From contig JAGXSR010000116.1 in NCBI GenBank assembly GCA_018333405.1, positions 1-10,639 on the forward strand: 10,639 bases of DNA, in the 5' to 3' direction. A program made the translations under genes and the position numbers. Of this stretch, positions 1 to 6,231 are shown in pieces; the stretch's first letter is position 1, and every line of letters begins with the position of its first letter. Source of the stretch: Dethiobacter sp. GTDB taxonomy: Bacteria > Bacillota > Dethiobacteria > DTU022. The notes below the pieces were generated by a model, which did not search any database, had not been told where the DNA came from, and worked only from the letters and a program-made list of their open reading frames with translations.

Positions 1-201
1 ATGATCATCGCAGGGCTGCCCTACTCCTACGCCGGCCAGACCTCAATTGAGGAGATCACCGGCGGAAGCCCTTACGGGGCCTCTACCATCACCGGATCGG
101 ACGGCAGCCGGATGCCTTCCGAGAACGAGCTGAACGCGGCTAGATTCCAGGGCAAACACGTGGCCGCTATAGCTAAAAAACTAAGCGGTTGCTGCCACTA
201 G
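1..201 (+). CDS. wrbA: WrbA-type NAD(P)H:quinone oxidoreductase, C-terminal part (5' end outside window)
   Basis: The last 66 residues of a flavodoxin-like quinone reductase; the stop TAG is at 199-201. The stretch GGSPYGASTITGSDGSR followed by PSENEL and ARFQGKHVA is the characteristic C-terminal signature of WrbA, which uses FMN and NAD(P)H to reduce quinones by two electrons and so avoids semiquinone formation. WrbA proteins are normally about 200 residues, so roughly two thirds of the gene lies to the left. The ATG at position 1 falls at an internal residue of the family and is not taken as the start. The C-terminal tail GCCH is slightly unusual. No clear terminator follows within the 80 bases before the convergent small ORF. 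Identification is by recognition of the family signature only. Confidence 0.85.
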   Translation: MIIAGLPYSYAGQTSIEEITGGSPYGASTITGSDGSRMPSENELNAARFQGKHVAAIAKKLSGCCH

Positions 202-282
202 CCTGGATCAGTTTCAACTTAAGCTCTATGCGCGTGTTAAAGCTAACCCATAATGTCCGGCAATAGATGCTGTTACTTGTCC

Positions 283-555
283 TTAAATTGACGGAATACC
301 AAACCGAGATAATGTCTTTAAAGCAGATGCTTCCCGGATATGCTCCCGCTTGGCGCGACAGACGGCTTGCATTTGCTCATAAAAACCGGCAACCTGTTTG
401 GGAGATACCCCATTGTTGGCGATGATGGCCTTAGCAGTCGCCAGCAGGTCTTTGTCGTTGGTCTTGGAAAAGTCCAGCATCATCTTACGTACGGAAGCGA
501 TGGCAAATGAATAGAGCAGGCTTACCTCATGTATCAGCGCGCCTGCTCTATTCAT
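283..555 (-). CDS. small hypothetical protein, start overlaps the uma2 stop codon
   Basis: An open frame of 90 codons with no family that I recognise. The protein looks mostly helical and basic near its end, with no signal peptide, membrane segment or metal motif. The ATG at 553-555 overlaps the last codons of the Uma2 gene (stop TAG at 548-550), an arrangement typical of translational coupling, with a weak AAAGAAG in front. However, the first 17 or so codons coincide with a perfect inverted repeat (506-521 and 541-556), so this part may not be ancestral coding sequence. Alternative starts are the paired ATG codons at 483 and 480, giving about 65 residues. It could be a real coupled partner, or the C-terminal remnant of a longer gene joined here by rearrangement. 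The first reading is not secure. Confidence 0.35.
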   Translation of the reverse strand: MNRAGALIHEVSLLYSFAIASVRKMMLDFSKTNDKDLLATAKAIIANNGVSPKQVAGFYEQMQAVCRAKREHIREASALKTLSRFGIPSI

Positions 556-556
556 T
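506..556. repeat. perfect 16-bp inverted repeat with 19-nt loop at uma2 3' end
   Basis: Arms AATGAATAGAGCAGGC (506-521) and its exact reverse complement (541-556) enclose a 19-nt spacer. In the minus-strand transcript one arm contains both the Uma2 stop codon and the ATG of the next ORF. There is no good T-run after either arm, so it is not a classic intrinsic terminator, though it would form a stable hairpin that could block ribosomes or protect an mRNA end. Confidence 0.8.
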
Positions 557-1129
557 AAATACTTCTTTAAGGTCTATCTTCAAATCCTTAAAAATACCCA
601 CCGGTATTTCATCTTCCTCCGCATACATGTCCGGTCTGTCATACCTGCCATCTTCACCATGCTTGAAAACCATCACCGTTTTACCGTTTGGATCTGCTAT
701 CCAATATTCTCTGACGCCCACTTTTTCATATAAGTTGAATTTATCTTTTAAATCAAGCCGTGATGTTGATGGAGAAGTAATTTCTATAATCAAGTCCGGA
801 ACACCCCTACATCCTCTGTCATCTAACTTTGATTTATCACACACAATAACAATATCCGGTTGAACGACCGTCTTAATATCCTCATCTTTCTCATTTTCAA
901 AAGGCAGCCTCACATCAAATGGAGCGGCATATACTTTACAGGATTTATCCTTCAGATATCCGTAAAATATGCTAAGCAAAACTACCGATACCCCTTGGTG
1001 AACTCTAGACGGTGCCGGGGTCATATTATACGCTGCACCCTCAATCAGCTCCCATCGCTCATTACCATTCCAGCTAAGATAATCCGAATAGGTATATTGG
1101 CTATCGTGCTTTTTTGCACTCTCAACCAT
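548..1129 (-). CDS. Uma2 family (DUF820) putative PD-(D/E)XK nuclease
   Basis: A 193-residue protein with the full Uma2/DUF820 pattern: YTYSDYLSW near the N-terminus, WELIEG (26-31), TPAPSRVHQ (37-45), AAPFDVRLP (68-76), VVQPDIVIVCD (88-98), DRGCRGVPDLIIEITSPST (104-122) and KVGVREYWIADP (136-147). Family knowledge places the acidic active-site residues of a restriction-like nuclease fold at the QPD aspartate (D92) and the E of IIEI (E116). The family is abundant in cyanobacteria and Firmicutes, often in many copies, and its biological role is poorly known. A longer frame starts at GTG 1138, but that GTG is part of the ribosome binding site GGGGTG that lies six bases before ATG 1129, so the ATG is chosen. 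Upstream lies a tandem palindromic repeat next to TATAAT, suggesting local regulation. The nuclease activity is inferred from family, not shown. Confidence 0.85.
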   Translation of the reverse strand: MVESAKKHDSQYTYSDYLSWNGNERWELIEGAAYNMTPAPSRVHQGVSVVLLSIFYGYLKDKSCKVYAAPFDVRLPFENEKDEDIKTVVQPDIVIVCDKSKLDDRGCRGVPDLIIEITSPSTSRLDLKDKFNLYEKVGVREYWIADPNGKTVMVFKHGEDGRYDRPDMYAEEDEIPVGIFKDLKIDLKEVFNE

Positions 1130-1159
1130 TGTTATCACCCCATTGTGAACATTACTGAC

Positions 1160-1190
1160 ATTATACTATATATAGCATACTATATATAGC
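1160..1190 (-). promoter_or_regulatory. putative operator/promoter of uma2: two tandem 14-bp palindromic units plus TATAAT
   Basis: ATACTATATATAGC occurs twice in direct tandem (1163-1176 and 1177-1190). Each unit holds the perfect palindrome CTATATATAG, centres 14 bp apart. On the minus strand a TATAAT (1165-1160) abuts the repeats 31 bases before the ATG, so the repeats occupy the expected -10 to -35 interval. No TTGACA-like -35 is present, so activity may depend on a bound protein. The repeat is seen directly; its role is inferred. Confidence 0.45.
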
Positions 1191-1239
1191 CGATGAATCC
1201 GACCACGGGCGCGGGTGCCGGCGCCGCGTCACTGCCCCT

Positions 1240-2412
1240 CTAGCTTAAAAACATAGGCACACCCATGAAATCTTTTATTTTGGGTCGGTAAGTTTCAATA
1301 TTATAAAAACTGGGCACATCCACCCGCTTTTTCCCGGCTAAGACCATATCTACAGGCACCGTGGTATATTTGCCTCCGTGCAAGGCCACCATTTTTCCAA
1401 AATCTTTACGGTTGATCAGCTGCACGGCCAAGTGTCCGAATGATACGGCCACCATCCGGTCCAGCGAATCGGGAGTGCCGGAGCGCATCAAATAGGCCAG
1501 CTGCTGATACATAGTATCCTGGCCGGTCCGCTTTTTAATCTGCTCACACACTACGGCGCCGATCCCGCCGAGCTTTCGGTGGCCGTATGCATCGGCCTCA
1601 CCCGTTTCCAGCGGATCGCCGCCTTCCATCAGCGCTCCTTCAGAAATAGTCATCAGAGCGTAGTTCGAAGGGTTGGCGCGTTTGTCTTCCACCAGGAAGC
1701 CACAAAGTCTGTCGATATCAAAAGGCACCTCTGAAATGATGGCCCGATCCACATAGGCCAGGTAAGCGGTAATCAGGCTGGTCTCCCCGGAATTGCGGCC
1801 AAACAGCTCGATCACGCCGATGCGCTCGTGTGAACCGACGGCAGTGCGCATATTAGTGATGAAATCGACGCTGCGGGTAATAGCCGTAGAGAATCCTATG
1901 CAGTAATCGGTGCCGTATACGTCGTTGTCCATGGTTTTGGGGATGGCCACCACCGGCAGTCCTTCTTTGTGCAGCCGGACAGTATAGCTTAATGTATCGT
2001 CGCCGCCGATCGTCACCAAAACGTCGATACCTAAGTGATCGATTACCTGTTTAACATGATCCGTGAAATCCAATGATTCCTGCCCGATCACCATCTTTCC
2101 CAGGCCGGAGCTCTTCAGGAAACCCGGCACGTCTTTTTCTTTTACCCGCTGCGGGTTGGTCCGGGAGGTGTGCAAGAAGGTGCCGCCTGTCCGGTCGATG
2201 GTGCGAACATCAAAATAGCTCAAGTCCTTTATATAGCAGTGGCAGGCAGACGGTTCGTTGAGGTTATAGTTTAACAGCCCCGCCCAGCCGCGGCGAATTC
2301 CAATTACCCGGTGACCGTTTTCCAGGGCGCTCATGACCAGGGCTTTCATACACGGATTTAATCCGGGCACGTCACCGCCACCGGTCAGCAACCCGATGGT
2401 TTTTTTTGACAT
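1240..2412 (-). CDS. pfp: 6-phosphofructokinase, pyrophosphate-dependent type
   Basis: A 390-residue phosphofructokinase acting in the cytoplasm on fructose 6-phosphate. Landmarks are the N-terminal phosphate-binding loop GGGDVPGLNP (11-20), IGGDDT (135-140), the catalytic PKTMDND (158-164, with the base equivalent to D127 of the E. coli enzyme at D162) and GRNSGETS (205-212). Two positions that discriminate the phosphoryl donor are D139 (glycine in ATP enzymes, GGDGS) and K159 (glycine in E. coli, PGTIDND). Aspartate plus lysine is the combination of PPi-dependent enzymes, which work reversibly in glycolysis and gluconeogenesis. The start ATG has an AAGGAGAG ribosome binding site. The gene follows fba on the same strand with a 97-base gap and is probably co-transcribed. 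The donor assignment is inferred from these residues; ATP-dependence is the alternative. Confidence 0.88.
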   Translation of the reverse strand: MSKKTIGLLTGGGDVPGLNPCMKALVMSALENGHRVIGIRRGWAGLLNYNLNEPSACHCYIKDLSYFDVRTIDRTGGTFLHTSRTNPQRVKEKDVPGFLKSSGLGKMVIGQESLDFTDHVKQVIDHLGIDVLVTIGGDDTLSYTVRLHKEGLPVVAIPKTMDNDVYGTDYCIGFSTAITRSVDFITNMRTAVGSHERIGVIELFGRNSGETSLITAYLAYVDRAIISEVPFDIDRLCGFLVEDKRANPSNYALMTISEGALMEGGDPLETGEADAYGHRKLGGIGAVVCEQIKKRTGQDTMYQQLAYLMRSGTPDSLDRMVAVSFGHLAVQLINRKDFGKMVALHGGKYTTVPVDMVLAGKKRVDVPSFYNIETYRPKIKDFMGVPMFLS

Positions 2413-2509
2413 TCCGACTCTCCTTTTTGGGGCATCCGCATTTTCAGCACTTTTTCACTTAAGATATTTAAAGCAATAACATGCTGTCGTCACACGCAAA
2501 AACGCTCAG

Positions 2510-3439
2510 TCAGGCTTTCCCGTCGCAGCCCAAAACATGAACAATCTTCTGTTTAACCAGCTCTTTGATCGCGTTTCTGGCTGGTCCTAAATACTGACGC
2601 GGATCAAAGTGACTGGGGTTTTCCGCGAAATAACGGCGAATAGTAGCGGTCATAGCCAGCCTGAGGTCGGAGTCGATATTGATCTTGCACACAGCCATGG
2701 AAGCGGCTTTCCTGAGCATCTCTTCCGGAACACCCTTGGCCCCGGGCATACTCCCGCCGTAGCGGTTAACCATCTCCACATACTCCGGGATAACGGATGA
2801 TGCGCCGTGCAGCACAATGGGGAAGCCCGGCAGCCGGGTCTGAATCTCTTCCAGAATATCGAAGCGCAGCCTCGGCTCTCCCTTAAACTTAAAAGCGCCG
2901 TGGCTGGTGCCGATAGCGATGGCCAGGGAATCCACGCCGGTTTTTTCCACAAATTCTTCTACTTCGGACGGGTCGGTAAAACCAGCATCCTGTTCAGATA
3001 CGTTCACCGCGTCTTCAATCCCGGCCAGCCTGCCTAGCTCCCCTTCCACCACCACACCGTTTAGATGAGCATAGTCCACCACCTGCTTGGTCAGGCGGAT
3101 GTTTTCGGCAAAGGGGTGGTGCGATCCATCAAACATTACCGATGAAAAGCCGCCGTCTATACAGGATTTGCACAGCTCAAAAGTGTCCCCGTGGTCTAAG
3201 TGCACACAGATCGGCAGCCCCGTTTCCACAATCGCCGCCTCAATCAGCTTCATCAGATATGTATGATTGGCATACTTTCTGGCCCCGGCACTGACCTGCA
3301 AAATCAGCGGTGCGCTCACTTCTTTGGCCGCCTCGGTGATGCCCTGGATGATCTCCATATTATTCACGTTGAACGCGCCGATGGCGTATCCGCCGGCATA
3401 CGCCTTTTCAAACATCTCTTTCGAGGTAATGATAGGCAA
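2510..3439 (-). CDS. fba: class II fructose-1,6-bisphosphate aldolase
   Basis: A 309-residue zinc-dependent aldolase that cleaves or forms fructose 1,6-bisphosphate from dihydroxyacetone phosphate and glyceraldehyde 3-phosphate. Seen in order: AIGAFNVNN (19-27), VHLDHGD (79-85; D82 as the catalytic acid and H83 as a zinc ligand), SSVMFDGSH (99-107), VVVEGELG (129-136), GTSHGAFKF (177-185, zinc ligand H180) and VLHGASS (209-215, zinc ligand H211). Length is normal for the family. The start is TTG at 3439, nine bases after a good AGGAG; no ATG fits the conserved N-terminus PIITSKEMF better. A promoter-like TTGAAA-17-TATTAT precedes it. With the following phosphofructokinase it forms a two-step glycolytic/gluconeogenic unit. 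Confidence 0.95.
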   Translation of the reverse strand: MPIITSKEMFEKAYAGGYAIGAFNVNNMEIIQGITEAAKEVSAPLILQVSAGARKYANHTYLMKLIEAAIVETGLPICVHLDHGDTFELCKSCIDGGFSSVMFDGSHHPFAENIRLTKQVVDYAHLNGVVVEGELGRLAGIEDAVNVSEQDAGFTDPSEVEEFVEKTGVDSLAIAIGTSHGAFKFKGEPRLRFDILEEIQTRLPGFPIVLHGASSVIPEYVEMVNRYGGSMPGAKGVPEEMLRKAASMAVCKINIDSDLRLAMTATIRRYFAENPSHFDPRQYLGPARNAIKELVKQKIVHVLGCDGKA

Positions 3440-3472
3440 AACGATCAGCTCCTTTCTATAAACTCTGCTATT

Positions 3473-3501
3473 ATAATAATCTTATTCTGAACAGATTTCA
3501 A
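3473..3501 (-). promoter_or_regulatory. probable promoter of fba-pfp
   Basis: On the minus strand TTGAAA (3501-3496), a 17-base spacer, then TATTAT (3478-3473) lie about 34 bases before the TTG start. A second AT-rich hexamer TATAAT (3475-3470) overlaps it. The stretch 3471-3485 also resembles a PerR box on its left side (TTATAATAATC), matching 11 of 14 defined positions, which is weak in such AT-rich sequence. Confidence 0.5.
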
Positions 3502-3569
3502 ATAATTAGTACTGAGTCGGAAGACCTGGCCTGGCCATGAGAGCGCCGGGCTGCTAAAGTAGCGGGGTA

Positions 3570-3598
3570 TTGACAGAAGTGATAACTTGAGATACCAT
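3570..3598 (+). promoter_or_regulatory. probable promoter of perR-katA
   Basis: TTGACA (3570-3575), a 17-base spacer and TACCAT (3593-3598; four of six to TATAAT). The -35 is perfect and the -10 weak. Transcription would begin near 3605, just before the PerR box. Confidence 0.5.
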
Positions 3599-3619
3599 AC
3601 ATTTGTATTCATTACACAT

Positions 3620-3634
3620 TTATAATTATTATAG
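3620..3634 (+). promoter_or_regulatory. PerR box (operator)
   Basis: TTATAATTATTATAG matches the Bacillus PerR consensus TTATAATNATTATAA at all but the last base. It lies downstream of the predicted -10 and 22 bases before the apparent perR start, well placed to block transcription. Together with the PerR-type gene and catalase behind it this is a self-consistent autoregulated peroxide regulon. Confidence 0.8.
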
Positions 3635-3655
3635 CAAACGAGGGAAGGGCTTTTC

Positions 3656-4072
3656 ATTCAAAATAATATCGAAACCTTAACAAAACATCTGGTAAAGAAC
3701 AATATCAAACCGTCTGTTCAAAGATTAAAGATTCTTGAGTATATAGCCAATAACCATAACCACCCGACCGTTGATGAAGTGTATAAAGAGGTTTCCAAGG
3801 TGATTCCGACATTGTCGAAGACCACCGTATATAATACGCTAAGTCTTTTTGTAGACGCAAAAATCTTACGAGAGCTCGGCATCGAAGAAAATACGCAAAG
3901 GTATGACCGTATTTTGACTGATCACGGTCACTTTAAATGCAGCCGATGTGATGAGATATATGACTTTGCTGTAGATGTCGGCAAACTTCAAAGTGAGGAG
4001 CTGAAGGGATTCCAGACAAAAGAGATAAACATCTATATCAAGGGTCTATGCCCTAAGTGTACCGGGGCTTAA
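3656..4072 (+). CDS. perR: peroxide-responsive Fur-family repressor PerR, probable AUU start
   Basis: A 138-residue Fur-family winged-helix repressor. With ATT 3656 as codon 1, every metal ligand known in B. subtilis PerR has a counterpart: regulatory site H36, D84, H90, H92, D103 (H37, D85, H91, H93, D104 in PerR) and structural zinc site C95, C98, C132, C135. The helix-turn-helix covers roughly 38-65. The aspartate at 103 rather than glutamate favours PerR, which senses hydrogen peroxide by iron-catalysed histidine oxidation, over Fur. No ATG, GTG or TTG occurs in frame between the upstream stop (3632-3634) and GTG 3779, which would delete the first 41 residues. ATT 3656 sits six bases after GGAAGGG, so an AUU start is the best reading. 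It is followed by katA and preceded by a PerR box. A mutated start codon is the alternative. Confidence 0.85.
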   Translation: MQNNIETLTKHLVKNNIKPSVQRLKILEYIANNHNHPTVDEVYKEVSKVIPTLSKTTVYNTLSLFVDAKILRELGIEENTQRYDRILTDHGHFKCSRCDEIYDFAVDVGKLQSEELKGFQTKEINIYIKGLCPKCTGA

Positions 4073-4149
4073 ACTAAAAAAAAGAAGGGTATATGTTTTC
4101 AAGGCATTACGAATCAAAATATAAATTTATGTTAGGAGGGATTGAGCAA

Positions 4150-5613
4150 ATGGACGGGAACAACAAGAAAAGGCTGACAACGGCCGCGGGAGCTCCGGTA
4201 GTCGATAATCAAAATGTGATGACCGCAGGACCAAGAGGCCCAATGTTGCTGCAGGACGTATGGTTTCTCGAAAAACTGGCCCATTTTGACAGGGAGGTAA
4301 TTCCTGAACGCAGGATGCATGCGAAGGGGTCCGGGGCATATGGTGTCTTCACCGTTACCCATGATATCACTAATTACTCCAAAGCCAAAATATTCTCAAC
4401 AATTGGCAAGAAGACCGATATGTTCGTGCGGTTTTCAACAGTTGCGGGTGAGCGTGGAGCAGCGGATGTCGAACGGGACATTCGCGGCTTTGCCATGAAA
4501 TTTTATACTGAGGAGGGAAACTGGGACCTTGTCGGAAACAACACGCCAGTGTTTTTCCTCCGTGATCCCCTTAAATTTCCGGATTTAAATCATGCGGTAA
4601 AAAGAGATCCCCGCACAAACATGAGAAGCGCCAAAAATAACTGGGATTTTTGGACGTCCCTTCCGGAGGCTCTCCATCAGGTCACCATTACCATGAGCGA
4701 CAGAGGTATCCCCTTCTCTTACAGGCACATGCATGGCTTCGGGAGCCACGCCTTCAGTATGATCAATGCTCAGAACGAGCGTGTATGGGTTAAGTTCCAT
4801 CTGCTTTGCCGGCAGGGAATCAAGACTTTAACCGATGCCGAAGCAGAAGCGATTACCGGTAAAGATCGCGAAGCCCATCAGCGGGATTTATATCAAAGTA
4901 TCGAAAATGGCGATTTCCCCCTCTGGAAAATGTTTATTCAGGTAATGACTGATGAACAGGCCTTAAAAATGCCATATAACCCGTTCGATTTAACCAAGGT
5001 TTGGTATAAAAAAGACTTTCCGCTGATTGAAGTTGGTTATTTTGAGCTCAACCGCAATCCGGACAATTATTTTGCCGAAGTTGAGCAAGCAGCCTTTAAT
5101 CCTGCCAACCTTGTTCCGGGGATAAGCATATCACCGGACAAAATGCTTCATGGCAGATTGTTTTCTTACGGCGATGCGCATCGCTACAGGCTCGGGGTGA
5201 ACCATGGCCTGATACCGGTAAATGCGCCCCGTTGCCCATTTCACAGCTATCACAGAGATGGACAGATGAGAGTTGACAATAATGCGGGAAGCACATTGGC
5301 ATACGAGCCTAACAGCTATGGAGAGTGGCAGGAGCAGCCTGAATACAAAGAGCCGCCGCTTGCTTTGAGCGGTACTGCGGATCATTGGGACTTCAGGAAA
5401 GATGACGACAATTATTACACCCAACCTGGCTTATTATTCAGATTGATGAGCCCGGAGCAGCAAAAGATTCTTTTTGAGAATACGGCGCGGGCCATGGGTG
5501 ATGCTCCAAAAGAGATAAAACTTCGCCATATCGCTAATTGCGCGAAAGCAGATCCTGCCTACGGCCAAGGGGTGGCAGACGCCTTGGGTATAGTGGTTGA
5601 TCAGCAAAAATAA
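4150..5613 (+). CDS. katA: monofunctional heme catalase
   Basis: A 487-residue small-subunit catalase that dismutates hydrogen peroxide to water and oxygen. The N-terminus KKRLTTAAGAPV and NVMTAGPRGP is typical of Bacillus/Clostridia KatA. Active-site histidine H57 lies in ERRMHAKGSG, the catalytic asparagine in VGNNTPVFF (128-136), and the proximal heme tyrosine Y340 in RLFSYGDAHR. No large-subunit C-terminal flavodoxin-like domain is present. ATG 4150 is chosen because family members begin here and AGGAGGG precedes it by nine bases; an in-frame ATG at 4093 with its own GAAGGG would add 19 unconserved residues. The gene follows perR by 77 bases without an obvious terminator, so both are likely transcribed from the PerR-controlled promoter. 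A strong terminator follows. Confidence 0.96.
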   Translation: MDGNNKKRLTTAAGAPVVDNQNVMTAGPRGPMLLQDVWFLEKLAHFDREVIPERRMHAKGSGAYGVFTVTHDITNYSKAKIFSTIGKKTDMFVRFSTVAGERGAADVERDIRGFAMKFYTEEGNWDLVGNNTPVFFLRDPLKFPDLNHAVKRDPRTNMRSAKNNWDFWTSLPEALHQVTITMSDRGIPFSYRHMHGFGSHAFSMINAQNERVWVKFHLLCRQGIKTLTDAEAEAITGKDREAHQRDLYQSIENGDFPLWKMFIQVMTDEQALKMPYNPFDLTKVWYKKDFPLIEVGYFELNRNPDNYFAEVEQAAFNPANLVPGISISPDKMLHGRLFSYGDAHRYRLGVNHGLIPVNAPRCPFHSYHRDGQMRVDNNAGSTLAYEPNSYGEWQEQPEYKEPPLALSGTADHWDFRKDDDNYYTQPGLLFRLMSPEQQKILFENTARAMGDAPKEIKLRHIANCAKADPAYGQGVADALGIVVDQQK

Positions 5614-5630
5614 GCCGGATAGAAAATATG

Positions 5631-5665
5631 ATAAAAGGGATTACCAAGGTAGTCCCTTTTATTTT
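5631..5665 (+). terminator. intrinsic terminator after katA
   Basis: A near-perfect hairpin of about 13-15 bp (AAAAGGGATTACC paired with GGTAGTCCCTTTT, one G-T wobble) followed by ATTTT. It begins 17 bases after the katA stop and ends before the ribosome binding site of the next gene. Confidence 0.85.
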
Positions 5666-5682
5666 GCACAGGGGGAGCATTA

Positions 5683-6084
5683 ATGCCGGCAAATAAAACT
5701 AAAAATTTTTTATTGATTATCGCCGGCACATTATCGCTGCTACTTGGAATTGCGGGGATATTTCTGCCGGTTGTACCAACGACCCCGTTTTTATTACTTG
5801 CTTCGGCTTGCTATCTTCGCAGCTCAAAGCGTCTATATGCCTGGTTGATAAACCATAAAATTCTGGGGAGCTATATTTACGATTACTTGGTGCATAAAGC
5901 AGTTAAGAAACGCACCAGGACAGGAACATTAATATTTTTATGGCTAACGCTGCTCATTTCAATATTTGTTTCGTCAAGTGTTTACCTAAAGGTAATTCTG
6001 GTCTTGGTAGGAGTAGGGGTAAGCATTCATCTGTTTACATTAAAGACTCTGGATCAAGAACCGAAATCTAAAAATGACCTGTGA
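5683..6084 (+). CDS. DUF454/YbaN-family inner membrane protein
   Basis: A 133-residue membrane protein. Residues about 8-42 form hydrophobic segments around the family signature GIAGIFLPVVPTTPFLLLAS, followed by a polar cytoplasmic loop with SSKRLYAWLINHKILGSYI, and two further hydrophobic stretches at about 83-119. This order matches DUF454 (E. coli YbaN), whose function is not known. ATG 5683 has GGGGGAG five bases upstream. The gene lies behind the katA terminator and before the ferredoxin promoter, so it appears to be its own unit; no separate promoter is evident to me, so readthrough from katA is possible. The tail after the last segment is short and charged (DQEPKSKNDL). Confidence 0.88.
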   Translation: MPANKTKNFLLIIAGTLSLLLGIAGIFLPVVPTTPFLLLASACYLRSSKRLYAWLINHKILGSYIYDYLVHKAVKKRTRTGTLIFLWLTLLISIFVSSSVYLKVILVLVGVGVSIHLFTLKTLDQEPKSKNDL

Positions 6085-6170
6085 CGACGGAGACGCCGTA
6101 AATGGCTGCTGAAAGCAAAAGCCGGATTCATTCCACCGCAGCAACCCATGCCGGCCTTGGCAAATAATGC

Positions 6171-6199
6171 TTGATTGTAGACGACCGGTCTATTACAAT
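6171..6199 (+). promoter_or_regulatory. promoter of the ferredoxin-tetR-hypA operon with TetR-type operator in the spacer
   Basis: TTGATT (6171-6176), exactly 17 bases, then TACAAT (6194-6199). The spacer holds TAGACGACCGGTCTA (6178-6192) with arms TAGAC/GTCTA and the inner perfect palindrome GACCGGTC (6183-6190). The right side GACCGGTCTA equals ten of the twelve bases of TAGACCGGTCTA, a box known from TetR regulators of the LmrA/YxaF and NemR type. The TetR gene of this operon is the obvious candidate repressor. Confidence 0.65.
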
Positions 6200-6231
6200 A
6201 TGTAAAAATAATCATCTGCAGGAGGTAACCG

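Noticed and set aside
507..863. 118-codon ORF on the + strand
   Set aside because: Antisense to the well-supported Uma2 gene; its first codons repeat MNRAG only because of the inverted repeat at 506-556.
1201..1239. Terminator of the fba-pfp operon in the GC-rich stretch after pfp
   Set aside because: The segment around GGTGCCGGCGCC can pair only imperfectly and without a loop, and no T-run follows on the minus strand.
2650..2952. 100-codon ORF on the - strand within the aldolase gene
   Set aside because: Different frame of the same region as fba, rich in W, C, P and A with no family signature; a frame shadow.
4093..4149. Longer catalase starting at ATG 4093
   Set aside because: Adds 19 residues not seen at catalase N-termini, whereas AGGAGGG precedes ATG 4150 at proper distance; kept only as an alternative.
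5131..5424. 97-codon ORF antisense to katA
   Set aside because: Lies wholly under a highly conserved catalase frame and shows no recognisable domain.
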